64,000 bases of DNA, taken from Streptomyces gossypii (GTDB lineage: Bacteria; Actinomycetota; Actinomycetes; Streptomycetales; Streptomycetaceae). Shown one piece after another: positions 24,466 through 33,077 of this stretch; within the stretch, counting starts at the first letter, position 1, and each line of letters starts with the position of its first letter. A program made the translations under genes and the position numbers. Where the stretch lies: positions 310,001 to 374,000 of the forward strand of contig NZ_JAJAGO010000006.1 in the NCBI RefSeq assembly GCF_025165795.1, given 5' to 3'. The notes beneath the pieces were generated by a model. That model had not been told where the DNA came from. It saw nothing but the letters and a program-made list of their open reading frames with translations, and made no database searches.

Positions 24466-24498
24466 AATGGTCTAAACCACTGAGTGGATTAGACCATT
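24466..24498. promoter_or_regulatory. Paired DasR boxes (dre) upstream of nagE2
   Basis: Two 16-bp sites separated by one base: AATGGTCTAAACCACT (24466-24481) and AGTGGATTAGACCATT (24483-24498). The first fits the DasR consensus ANTGGTCTANACCANT at every fixed position. The second has two changes in the central half. Together they form a 33-bp near-perfect palindrome. DasR is the GntR-family regulator of GlcNAc and chitin use, relieved by GlcN-6-P. The pair lies 55-87 bp before the nagE2 ATG and could control both divergent genes. Confidence 0.85.
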
Positions 24499-24552
24499 GG
24501 CGCGGGCCGTGCCTCAATCCGGCCGTCCCCTCGCGCGTACCAGGAGGATGTT

Positions 24553-25824
24553 ATGTCCACGGCTAGTGCTTCGGCCGGCGCCGACAAGAAGGGCCGCGGC
24601 GCGGGTGCGATGGCGGTCGCTCAGCGGATCGGCCGCAGCCTCATGCTGCCGATCGCCACTCTCCCCGCCGCCGCGCTGATGGTCCGGCTCGGCCAGCCGG
24701 ACATGCTCGGGCGGGAGAACTTCCCCGCGTTCCTCAACCGTATCGCCGAGTTCCTGGGCGCGGGCGGCAGCGCCCTGCTCGACAACATGCCGCTGCTCTT
24801 CGCCGTCGGCATCGCCGTGGGCTTCGCGAAGAAGTCGGACGGTTCGACCGGCCTGGCCGCCGTCGTCGGCTACCTGGTCTTCAAGAACGTGCTGGGCGTC
24901 TTCACCGACAGCAACCTGCCCAAGGAGCAGGAGGTTGTCGACGGGAACATCGTCGAAGTGGCGCCCGCGGTCGACGCGGGCGTGCTCGGCGGCGTGATCA
25001 TGGGCATCGTGGTGGCCCTGCTCTACCAGCGCTACCACCGCAAGAAGCTGCCGGACTGGCTGGGCTTCTTCGGCGGCCGTCGCCTGGTGCCGATTCTGTC
25101 GTCCTTCGCAGGTCTGTTCATCGGCATCGCCATCGGCTACATCTGGCCGGTTCTCGGCACCGGGCTGCACAACTTCGGCGAGTGGCTGGTCGGCTCGGGC
25201 GCCACCGGAGCGGGTATCTACGGCGTCGCCAACCGCGCGCTGATCCCCGTCGGCATGCACCACCTGCTCAACTCCTTCCCGTGGTTCCAGGCCGGGGAGT
25301 ACGACGGCGCGCACGGCGACATCGCCCGCTTCCTGGCGGGTGACCCGGAGGCCGGGCAGTTCATGACGGGCTTCTTCCCGATCATGATGTTCGCCCTCCC
25401 GGCGGCCTGCCTCGCGATGTACCACTGCGCCCGCCCCGAGCGCCGCAAGGTCGTCGGCGGCATGATGTTCTCCATCGCGCTCACCGCGTTCGTCACCGGC
25501 GTCACGGAGCCGATCGAGTTCACCTTCATGTTCATCGCACCGGTGCTGTACGCGATCCACGCCGTGCTCACCGGCGTCTCCATGGCTCTCACCTGGGCAC
25601 TCGGCATGAAGGACGGCTTCGGCTTCTCGGCGGGCGCGATCGACTTCCTGCTGAACCTGGGCATCGCCACGAAACCCTGGCTGCTGGCCCTCGTGGGGCT
25701 TGGCTTCGCGGCGGTCTACTACGTGGTCTTCCGCTTCGCGATCACCAAGTTCAACCTCCCGACCCCCGGCCGGGAGACGGACGAGCAGATCGAGGAGGAG
25801 GAGAAGGCCCAGTACAAGGCGTGA
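24553..25824 (+). CDS. nagE2: PTS EIIC permease for N-acetylglucosamine (NagE2)
   Basis: A 423-aa EIIC membrane permease of the glucose/GlcNAc PTS family, with about ten membrane segments. Conserved stretches are RSLMLPIATLPAAALMVRLG, NMPLLFAVGIAVGFAKKSDG, NRALIPVGMHHLLNSFPWFQ (conserved His and the membrane loop) and FVTGVTEPIEFTFMFIAPVL with the substrate-binding TEPIEF motif. It takes up and phosphorylates GlcNAc together with the EIIB at 24032-24265. The ATG has GGAGG upstream and a DasR double site further up. The C terminus is acidic (EQIEEEEKAQYKA). Confidence 0.92.
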   Translation: MSTASASAGADKKGRGAGAMAVAQRIGRSLMLPIATLPAAALMVRLGQPDMLGRENFPAFLNRIAEFLGAGGSALLDNMPLLFAVGIAVGFAKKSDGSTGLAAVVGYLVFKNVLGVFTDSNLPKEQEVVDGNIVEVAPAVDAGVLGGVIMGIVVALLYQRYHRKKLPDWLGFFGGRRLVPILSSFAGLFIGIAIGYIWPVLGTGLHNFGEWLVGSGATGAGIYGVANRALIPVGMHHLLNSFPWFQAGEYDGAHGDIARFLAGDPEAGQFMTGFFPIMMFALPAACLAMYHCARPERRKVVGGMMFSIALTAFVTGVTEPIEFTFMFIAPVLYAIHAVLTGVSMALTWALGMKDGFGFSAGAIDFLLNLGIATKPWLLALVGLGFAAVYYVVFRFAITKFNLPTPGRETDEQIEEEEKAQYKA

Positions 25825-25875
25825 TCAGCCGTACCCCTCCTGATCCGACCGGCCTGGTCTGACCTCGGAGCGCCA

Positions 25876-25918
25876 CGACGCGGCCCCGGAACCCACTGCG
25901 GATTCCGGGGCCGCGTCG
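25876..25918. terminator. Bidirectional terminator between nagE2 and MBL gene
   Basis: CGACGCGGCCCCGGA (25876-25890) and TCCGGGGCCGCGTCG (25904-25918) form a perfect 15-bp stem with a 13-nt loop between two convergent genes. It is strong enough to end transcription from either side. Confidence 0.85.
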
Positions 25919-25938
25919 TCGGCACTACGCCGCGCCGG

Positions 25939-26700
25939 TCACACCTCGTACACCGCTCCGGGCCGGGCCAGATCCACCGGACCGTCGAAGACGGACTTCG
26001 CGTCGCGCAGGTTGACCTGCGGATCGGTCCACGGCGGGATGTGCGTGAGGACCAGCCGACCGGCGCCCGCACGGCTGGCGAACTCCCCGGCCTGTCGGCC
26101 GTTCAGGTGAAGTTCCGGGATGTCCTCCTTGCCATGGGTGAAGGAGGACTCGCACAGGAAGAGGTCCGCGCCCTCGGCGAGCCCGGCCAGCTCGGCGCAG
26201 GGGCCCGTGTCACCGGAGTAGGTGAGCGTACGGCCGGTGCCACGCTGTTCGATACGGAAGCCGTACGCCTCCACCGGATGGCGCACCATGTCCGTACGGA
26301 CGACGAACGGGCCCAGTTCGAAGGAGCCTTCCGGGCTCAGCGGGCGGAAGTCGAACACCTCGCTCATGGAGGACTCTGAGGGCGTGTCGTCGTACGCGGT
26401 GGTCAGTCGCTTCTCGGTGCCCTCGGGGCCGTACACCGGGATCGGCGCGCAGCGGCCGCCCTCGAAGCGGTAGTAGCGCGCGACGAAGTATCCGCACATG
26501 TCGATGCAGTGGTCGGCGTGCAGATGACTGAGCACGACGGCGTCGAGGTCGTACAGGCCGCAGTGGCGCTGGAGTTCGCCGAGTGCGCCGTTGCCCATGT
26601 CGAGAAGCAGCCGGTATCCGTCGGCCTCGACGAGATAGCTCGAACAGGCCGAGTCCGCGGACGGGAACGAGCCGGAGCAGCCGACGACGGTGAGCTTCAT
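25939..26700 (-). CDS. Metallo-beta-lactamase-fold hydrolase
   Basis: A 253-aa MBL-fold protein. The metal motif LSHLHADHCIDMCGY (HxHxDH), later YSGDTGPC (bridging Asp) and LTHIPPWTD supply the binuclear zinc site. The start MKLTVVGCSGSFPSADSACS is typical of the RNase Z/phosphodiesterase-like branch, which includes cyclic nucleotide phosphodiesterases. The substrate is not known. It is a conserved Streptomyces neighbour of the rph/PTS region, as far as I recall. Confidence 0.87.
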   Translation of the reverse strand: MKLTVVGCSGSFPSADSACSSYLVEADGYRLLLDMGNGALGELQRHCGLYDLDAVVLSHLHADHCIDMCGYFVARYYRFEGGRCAPIPVYGPEGTEKRLTTAYDDTPSESSMSEVFDFRPLSPEGSFELGPFVVRTDMVRHPVEAYGFRIEQRGTGRTLTYSGDTGPCAELAGLAEGADLFLCESSFTHGKEDIPELHLNGRQAGEFASRAGAGRLVLTHIPPWTDPQVNLRDAKSVFDGPVDLARPGAVYEV

Positions 26701-26899
26701 GGAGCGGGAACCTCCGTGGGCAGCCGGTGGGCCCCTGGGGGTGGATGGGGATTTTCCGAGCGTAAGCCGCGAGCGGCCCGCTGACTCCTCCGCAGGGCTG
26801 TGGTGTGGGCGGAATCACCAGCGCGGGGTACCTTCGGAGCCGGAAATTCATACGGTCGGCTCGGCGGCCCGGGTGAACCGGGCGGCCGGAGGGAGTGGC

Positions 26900-27385
26900 T
26901 TGGAGACCTGGTCGTGGCTCGCACTCGGCGCGGTGGCGGTGCTCGCGCTGGCGGCGACGCTGGTGGACGGCACGGGTCGGCTCGGCCGGTCCCGCGGATC
27001 CGTCCGTGCGGGCGGTGTGCGCACCGGGGCGCCGCTTCCGCGTCCGTTGCCCGGCGAGATCTGGTGGGCCGCTCCGCCGCCCAGCGACACGGCCGGTCCC
27101 GGCGAATGGAGCCGGGGCGCGGTGTGGCTCTGTCTCGTCTTGGCGGTATCCGGGGACTCCGACTCCGACTCCGTCAGGGTCGCCCCGATCACCGACGCGG
27201 CGGAAGCGCACGGCCCGCCGTCGGACCCGGCCACGGCGCCGCTGCGGCTGCCCCCGGGCCCCCTCGGCGAGGGGCCGTACCGGCTGGAGGCGACATCCCG
27301 CCACGTACCCCGCTCCACCCTCCGCCGACGCATCGCGGAACTGCCCCCGGACCAGTGGGCTCACCTCCGCCACCTGGGCGGCTGA
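26900..27385 (+). CDS. PemK/MazF-like protein with N-terminal membrane anchor
   Basis: Product of 161 aa if translation starts at TTG 26900, which has GGAGGGAGTGG just upstream. One hydrophobic helix at residues 3-20 (WSWLALGAVAVLALAATLVD) is followed by an Arg/Pro linker. A domain then opens with LPGEIWWAAPPP and contains WLCLVLAVSG and VRVAPITDA, the opening strands of the PemK/MazF/CcdB barrel (GEIWWA... then CLVLAV). The usual catalytic Arg and Thr/Ser are not clearly placed, and no antitoxin gene lies next to it, so toxin activity is doubtful. It may be an exapted, membrane-tethered relative. The start codon is uncertain. Confidence 0.6.
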   Translation: METWSWLALGAVAVLALAATLVDGTGRLGRSRGSVRAGGVRTGAPLPRPLPGEIWWAAPPPSDTAGPGEWSRGAVWLCLVLAVSGDSDSDSVRVAPITDAAEAHGPPSDPATAPLRLPPGPLGEGPYRLEATSRHVPRSTLRRRIAELPPDQWAHLRHLGG

Positions 27386-27428
27386 TGCCGCAGTTCCCCA
27401 CCGGCTCACCATCGGCCGCCAGGTCCTT

Positions 27429-27768
27429 CCCCTGACCCGCCCCTTCCCGAGACCGGGGCTCCGCCCCGGGCCCTCTGGGGCGGGGGTCCCTCTTTCCGGA
27501 CCAGGGCGCTCCGTGCTGGGTTGTGCCGGGCTCCCGGAAACGGGGCGGGGTACAGCGCGGGCCGTGTCCCGCCTGGCCGCCCGGCGGAACCTTGAGTGGT
27601 CGGGCTTTCCCCTGACCGCCCTTCCCGAACCTGGGGCCCGGGCGTGGCTCGCAGCCGCCCGGCGTGCGGCGGGGGCCGACGGGCGACAGCCCGCACAGCA
27701 CCCGGCCGATCCCCGACCGACGGAGCCCCGGGGCAGAGCCCCGGTTCGGGGAAGGGGCGGGCCAGGGG
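27429..27768. repeat. Inverted repeat pair in a gene-free 450-bp stretch
   Basis: CCCCTGACCCGCCCCTTCCC (from 27429, arm to about 27470) and its near-complement ending GAAGGGGCGGGCCAGGGG (about 27726-27768) are roughly 42-bp arms with only a few mismatches. A third, direct partial copy (CCCCTGACCGCCCTTCCCGA) lies inside, starting at about 27610. The region 27386-27838 holds no convincing gene. It is GC-rich spacer that looks like a Streptomyces intergenic repeat, and could fold into a large hairpin between the two convergent genes. Confidence 0.55.
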
Positions 27769-27838
27769 AGAGGTCCGGCGGGCGGGGCGCGGGCCGTGTT
27801 GGGGCGGGCCCGGCCCCGCCCGCCGGAGCCACGGGCGG

Positions 27839-29082
<1,244 letters not shown>

Positions 29083-29193
29083 GGGTGTGCTCCTGTGGAA
29101 GAGGAAGGCGGGCGGGGCTGGGGACCGTACGGCCACGGCGTCGCGGCGCGGCGCCCGGGGCGGACAGCGGCGCGGCGCGGCCAGGCGCGGCAC

Positions 29194-29292
29194 CTACGCG
29201 GCGCTGGCGAGGCGGCAGAGGTCGACATGCAGGCGCGCCGTGAGCAGCGGGCCCGTGGCATAGCTGAGTGCGCTCACGTCGTGGACAACCAT
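29194..29292 (-). CDS. Cys-containing leader peptide upstream of cysO
   Basis: A 32-aa ORF not usually predicted: ATG 29292 to TAG 29194-29196. Its C-terminal part TARLHVDLCRLASAA carries the LHVDLCRLASA motif of the Streptomyces "putative leader peptide" family, which is found upstream of sulfur and cysteine genes. The single Cys codon (codon 26) close to the stop suggests ribosome stalling at low Cys-tRNA as a switch for cysO-cysM. The 110 nt after it are extremely GC-rich with GCGCCGCGCC-type runs that can form alternative hairpins. A second start, GTG at codon 6, is possible. Confidence 0.75.
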   Translation of the reverse strand: MVVHDVSALSYATGPLLTARLHVDLCRLASAA

Positions 29293-29358
29293 GCGCTCAT
29301 CGTAACGATTCCCGGGGTCGCAACCCGATGTCCGTACCATCATGCGGACGGCTTCGTC

Positions 29359-29790
29359 TCACATCTCGTAGGAGGCGACGAAAACGACCTCTTCTTCCGT
29401 CACTTCGCCGTCCAGGATGCGGAACGACCGGAAGGAGACCGGCCCTTCGTCCGCCCCGGACTCGGCGGTCGATACCAGGACATAGTGCGCGTTCGGTTCC
29501 ATCGCCAGGTCGATGTCCCTGCGGGAGGGATACGCCTCGGTGGCTGTGTGCGAGTGGTAGATGACGACCGGCTCCTCGTCGCGGTCGTCCATCCCGTTGT
29601 GGAGCGCGAGCAGGTCCATCGAGTCGAACTCGTAGAACGTGGGCGAGCGGGCCGCGTTCAGCATCGGGATGAAGCGCTCGGGCCGGTCGGAGCCTTCGGG
29701 CCCGGCGATCACTCCGCATGCCTCGTCGGGGTGGTCCCGGCGGGCGTGCGCGACAATCTGCTCGTACAGGTCCTGGGTAAGGGTCAGCAT
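29359..29790 (-). CDS. mec: JAMM/Mov34-family metallopeptidase (Mec-like)
   Basis: A 143-aa JAB/JAMM zinc peptidase (M67). The zinc motif is EEPVVIYHSHTATEAYPSRR then DID (HxH...D), with the Glu in HPDEACGVIAG. In mycobacteria Mec releases cysteine from the CysO-Cys adduct formed by CysM. The gene lies immediately upstream of the leader peptide and cysO on the same strand. It may also trim the extended CysO tail. ATG 29790 is favoured over 29802. Neither has a strong ribosome-binding site. Confidence 0.87.
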   Translation of the reverse strand: MLTLTQDLYEQIVAHARRDHPDEACGVIAGPEGSDRPERFIPMLNAARSPTFYEFDSMDLLALHNGMDDRDEEPVVIYHSHTATEAYPSRRDIDLAMEPNAHYVLVSTAESGADEGPVSFRSFRILDGEVTEEEVVFVASYEM

Positions 29791-29826
29791 GCCCAGCAGC
29801 ATAGACAGCGGGGGCTACGCGCAAAC

Positions 29827-29890
29827 GGCCCCGGCCGCGCCTCGGAGGGCGCGGACGGGGCCGCCTGCCACGCGGTGCTGCCGCGTGGCA
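29827..29890 (-). terminator. Tandem terminator hairpins after the AGCS symporter
   Basis: Two adjacent stems: GGCCCCGGCCGCGCC (29827-29841) with GGCGCGGACGGGGCC (29848-29862), and a perfect TGCCACGCGG (29866-29875) with CCGCGTGGCA (29881-29890). They lie between the symporter stop (29930) and mec (29790) and should insulate the cysteine genes. Confidence 0.8.
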
Positions 29891-29929
29891 CCTGTCAGCG
29901 TGCGACGGGTGGTGGTGACGGGCGACGGG

Positions 29930-31555
29930 TCACAGGGTCTTCGTCGCCGGAGCCTCGGGGTCGTCCGGGCCCTTGGCCGCCGCGGCTGCTTCGACGGGCT
30001 CGACGGCCTCGCCGCGCGCCGCCCAGTCCGCCTCTATCTGCTCCTCGGTCTCACCGGCGTCCCGGCGCCGGGTGTATTCGAGGACCTTCTTGAGCTCCTT
30101 CTTGACGATGGGCATCAGGAAGTAGAGGCCGGTGATGTTGAACAGCGCCGCCATGAAGAGGGTGGCGTCCGCGAGGGACACCAGGGTGCCGAGCGAGAGC
30201 AGCGCGCCCATGATGACGATGAGGCAGAAGCAGATGTTGTAGATCAGCTCCGAGGTGCGGCTCGCCCCGAAGAGGTAGGTCCAGCTCTTCAGCCCGTAGT
30301 AGCTCCAGGTGATCAGCGTGGAGAAGGCGAAGAGGATGACGGCGATCGTCAGCAGCCACGGGAACCACGGCAGCGCGGTGTCGAAGGCGTCCGAGGTGAC
30401 GGAGATACCGGCGCTGGTGCTGCCGTCGACGGCCTTGCCGGCCGCCGCGTCGTCGCGGAGCTTCTCGTACATCGGTCCGCCGGCGATGACGATGGTCAGC
30501 GCGGTCATCGTGCAGATGACAACGGTGTCGATGAACGGCTCGATCATCGCGACCAGGCCCTCGGTGGCGGGGTGCTTGGTCTTCACGGCGGAGTGCGCGG
30601 TGGGTGCCGAGCCGACGCCCGCCTCGTTGGAGAACGCGGCCCGCTGGAAGCCGATGATCAGTGCGCCGATCAGTCCGCCGGTGACTCCTTCGGGGTTGAA
30701 CGCCTCACTGATGATCGTGCCGACCGCGTCGGGCACGTCGCTCACGTTGAAGCTGATGACCAGCAGACACGCTATGACGTAGAGGACCGCCATGGAGGGG
30801 ACCAGGCGGCTGGTGACGGCGCCGATGGAGCGGATGCCGCCGAGCAGCACCAGGGCGACGAATCCGGCGATGACCACGCCGTACAGCAGCGCGCCGCCGG
30901 AACCGCTGAAGAAGCTGTCGTCCTTGCCCGTCACCTGGGTGAGCTGCTCCAGGGACTGGTTGACCTGGAAGAGGTTGCCGCCGAAGAAGGTGAAGAAGAG
31001 GATCATGAAGCAGGCGCCGAAGGCGAGCACCTTGCCCAGGTTCGGGAGGCCGCGCTCCTTGAGGCCCTTGCGCAGGTAGTACATGGGGCCGCCGGAAACG
31101 GTGCCGTCCGCGTGAATCTCCCGGTACTTCACACCGAGAGTGCACTCCACGAACTTCGCGGCCATTCCCAGCAGGCCGCAGAGAATCATCCAGAATGTGG
31201 CGCCCGGTCCGCCGATGGAGACCGCAATGGCGACACCGGCGATGTTGCCGAGTCCGACCGTGCCGGAGACGGCGGAAGTGAGCGCCTGGAAATGACTGAT
31301 TTCACCCGGCGCGTCCTTCTGGTCGTACTTGCCGCGCACCAGCTTGAGCGCGGTCTTGAGGTACCGGAACTGGGCAAAGCCGAAGTACACCGAGAAGACG
31401 ACGCCGGCGACGACCAGCCAGCCCACGATCAGCGGGAAGTCTGCGTCGCCCAACGGGACATCATAGAAGACGATGTCGTTCATAAAAGTCGATACCGGTT
31501 CGAAGACGTCATTGACGGCCTCATCGACCTTATCGGTCCAGGATTCACTTGCCAT
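29930..31555 (-). CDS. AGCS-family sodium:alanine/glycine symporter
   Basis: A 541-aa membrane transporter of the alanine-or-glycine:cation symporter family, with about eleven helices. Signature stretches are LTSAVSGTVGLGNIAGVAIA, GGPGATFWMILCGLLGMAAK, and GFQRAAFSNEAGVGSAPTAH with EPFIDT (the family's central motif). It imports small neutral amino acids with Na+ across the cytoplasmic membrane. The last 60 residues are a soluble acidic/Ala-rich tail. It is a single-gene unit, followed by tandem terminators. Confidence 0.92.
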   Translation of the reverse strand: MASESWTDKVDEAVNDVFEPVSTFMNDIVFYDVPLGDADFPLIVGWLVVAGVVFSVYFGFAQFRYLKTALKLVRGKYDQKDAPGEISHFQALTSAVSGTVGLGNIAGVAIAVSIGGPGATFWMILCGLLGMAAKFVECTLGVKYREIHADGTVSGGPMYYLRKGLKERGLPNLGKVLAFGACFMILFFTFFGGNLFQVNQSLEQLTQVTGKDDSFFSGSGGALLYGVVIAGFVALVLLGGIRSIGAVTSRLVPSMAVLYVIACLLVISFNVSDVPDAVGTIISEAFNPEGVTGGLIGALIIGFQRAAFSNEAGVGSAPTAHSAVKTKHPATEGLVAMIEPFIDTVVICTMTALTIVIAGGPMYEKLRDDAAAGKAVDGSTSAGISVTSDAFDTALPWFPWLLTIAVILFAFSTLITWSYYGLKSWTYLFGASRTSELIYNICFCLIVIMGALLSLGTLVSLADATLFMAALFNITGLYFLMPIVKKELKKVLEYTRRRDAGETEEQIEADWAARGEAVEPVEAAAAAKGPDDPEAPATKTL

Positions 31556-32001
31556 GGATACCTCTGCCTCTGCGGCTGCTGGGGACGGAATGAGCAGTCG
31601 ACGCTTTCCCGGTGCTCACGGGGCGGCCCCGTTGCTTTCGGTTCGGAATTTCTTATCACAGAGAGCTACGGGGAACAGGTGTCAGGACTCGCACGTTCGC
31701 ATCACGGACAGGTAACGTGAAGAAATAGTGTGGCAATTCGGTCAGTCTGATCGATCATTCGCTACCGATGCACGATTATCGGTCGCGCCGCATCGACGGA
31801 GAGTAATGAGGATCAAGTCGGCCGAGCCGGCCCATCGGCTCCGGCGGGCCTCGGCGGAGTCCGGCCGGGTCAGGGAGCCACCGGCCAGGACTCTAACCAA
31901 CAGGGCCCGGCCCAGGAGGATTTCAGCCCACCCCCGTTCCAGTCCAGCCCCGTTTCAGGCCAGCCCCGTTTCAGGCCAACAGCGCCTCGGCCAGCGGCGC
32001 T
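31556..32001. other. Intergenic region with AT-richer promoter zone and short tandem repeats
   Basis: No gene is seen. The part 31640-31800 is clearly AT-richer than its surroundings and probably holds the promoter of the leftward symporter gene (for example CACTATTTCTTCACG on the minus strand near 31730). Near 31945 a perfect 16-bp tandem repeat CAGCCCCGTTTCAGGC occurs twice (31945-31960, 31961-31976), preceded by a diverged copy. It lies after the DUF2017 stop. Confidence 0.5.
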
Positions 32002-32619
32002 TCAGTCCAGCAGGGTCTCGACGAGCGTCTCCTGGAGTGCCCCGAGCCAGAGATAGGCCATCACCATCGGCTTGCGCGGATCCTCGTCCGGCAGCGAGTA
32101 GAGCCCGCCGCCGTCGTCGTCATCGCTCACTTCGAGCCGGGTGCCGATGGCCAGCCGCAGGTCGTTGAGCGTGCCGAGCCACTGCTGCGACTGGGCCCGG
32201 GTGAGAGTGAGCACCGCGCCGCCCTCTCCGTGCGCCGTGAGGGCGTCCAGCGCCCGAACGACCGCGAGGGCGTCCTCACGCTTACGGGCGCGCAGGTCGT
32301 TCTCCGTGAAGCGCCGGAAGTCCGCGGAGGCGGTGCGCAGATCCTCGTTGGGAACAGCCTCGTCGCCGGGGCCGCCCGCCTCGGCGTCCGGGCCCCGGTA
32401 GGCGTCCGGGAAGAGGCGGGCCAGTGCCGGGTCGGAGGGCGGTTCGCTGGGCCCCTCGGCGAAAAGGGCGGCGAGCGGGTCCTCGCCCTCGGCAGGCTCC
32501 TCGCCCGGGCCGATCAGTTCCAGCAGCTGCACCGCGAGGCTGCGCAGGATCGAGATCTCCACCTCGTCGAGCGCGATTGCCGCGCCGCCGTCACCGGTGG
32601 CCTCGAAGCTGCCCGCCAT
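32002..32619 (-). CDS. DUF2017 protein, clpS operon partner
   Basis: A 205-aa DUF2017 protein. N-terminal helix ALDEVEISILRSLAVQLLEL, an acidic Pro/Glu linker, then RRFTENDLRARKREDALAVV, RAQSQQWLGTLNDLRLAIGT and a conserved C terminus MAYLWLGALQETLVETLLD. The family is restricted to actinobacteria and lies directly after clpS, here with a one-base stop/start overlap, suggesting translational coupling. A role related to Clp proteolysis is inferred only from this linkage. Confidence 0.85.
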   Translation of the reverse strand: MAGSFEATGDGGAAIALDEVEISILRSLAVQLLELIGPGEEPAEGEDPLAALFAEGPSEPPSDPALARLFPDAYRGPDAEAGGPGDEAVPNEDLRTASADFRRFTENDLRARKREDALAVVRALDALTAHGEGGAVLTLTRAQSQQWLGTLNDLRLAIGTRLEVSDDDDGGGLYSLPDEDPRKPMVMAYLWLGALQETLVETLLD

Positions 32620-32921
32620 CAGCGGTCCTGGGTGAGGGTCGCCCACAGGCCGTAGCCGTGCATCGCCTGCACATCGCGCTCCATCTCCTCGCGGCTGCCT
32701 GTGGAGACGACCGCGCGGCCCTTGTGGTGGACGTCCATCATCAGCTTCTTGGCCTTGTCCTTCGGATAGCCGAAGTAGCTCTGGAACACATAGGTCACGT
32801 AGCTCATGAGGTTGACCGGGTCGTTGTGCACGACGGTCGCCCAGGGGACGTCCGGCTCCGGAACCTCGATGGGCTGCTCGCTCGACTCCGGACGCTCGAT
32901 CTCCACGGGGGCAACACTCAC
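32619..32921 (-). CDS. clpS: ATP-dependent Clp protease adaptor ClpS
   Basis: A 100-aa N-end-rule adaptor that delivers substrates with destabilising N-terminal residues to ClpAP/ClpCP. Conserved core: [20 protein letters not shown] (with the NDP hydrophobic-pocket motif), [20 protein letters not shown] and [23 protein letters not shown] 32921 gives [13 protein letters not shown], a typical Streptomyces N terminus. It is divergent from pncB across about 155 bp and overlaps the following DUF2017 gene. Confidence 0.93.
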   Translation of the reverse strand: MSVAPVEIERPESSEQPIEVPEPDVPWATVVHNDPVNLMSYVTYVFQSYFGYPKDKAKKLMMDVHHKGRAVVSTGSREEMERDVQAMHGYGLWATLTQDR

Positions 32922-33042
32922 AGGTCCATGCTGCCACCCATGGGGCCCGGTCGCGCAAAACGGCTGCCGCATACAGGGCATCACGGTACGTATCCGGCAC
33001 ATGCCCGACGCACGGGCACGCGGCAACCGTCACCAGAATAAT

Positions 33043-33071
33043 CGTCAAACTGACGAGATCCGAGGTAGTAT
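33043..33071 (+). promoter_or_regulatory. pncB promoter with palindromic operator; probably leaderless
   Basis: A perfect palindrome CGTCA-AAC-TGACG (33043-33055) is followed by a -10-like TAGTAT (33066-33071), 6 nt before the pncB ATG at 33078. Transcription would start at or next to the A of the ATG, so pncB mRNA may be leaderless. The only SD-like run (GAGG at 33062) is too far. The palindrome covers the -35 position and could be a repressor site. NrtR-type regulators control NAD genes in actinobacteria, but I cannot assign it. Confidence 0.4.
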
Positions 33072-33077
33072 CGGACC

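Noticed and set aside
32002..33048. A 348-aa reading joining DUF2017 to upstream sequence
   Set aside because: The part upstream of 32619 is ClpS in another frame. The separate starts are well supported.
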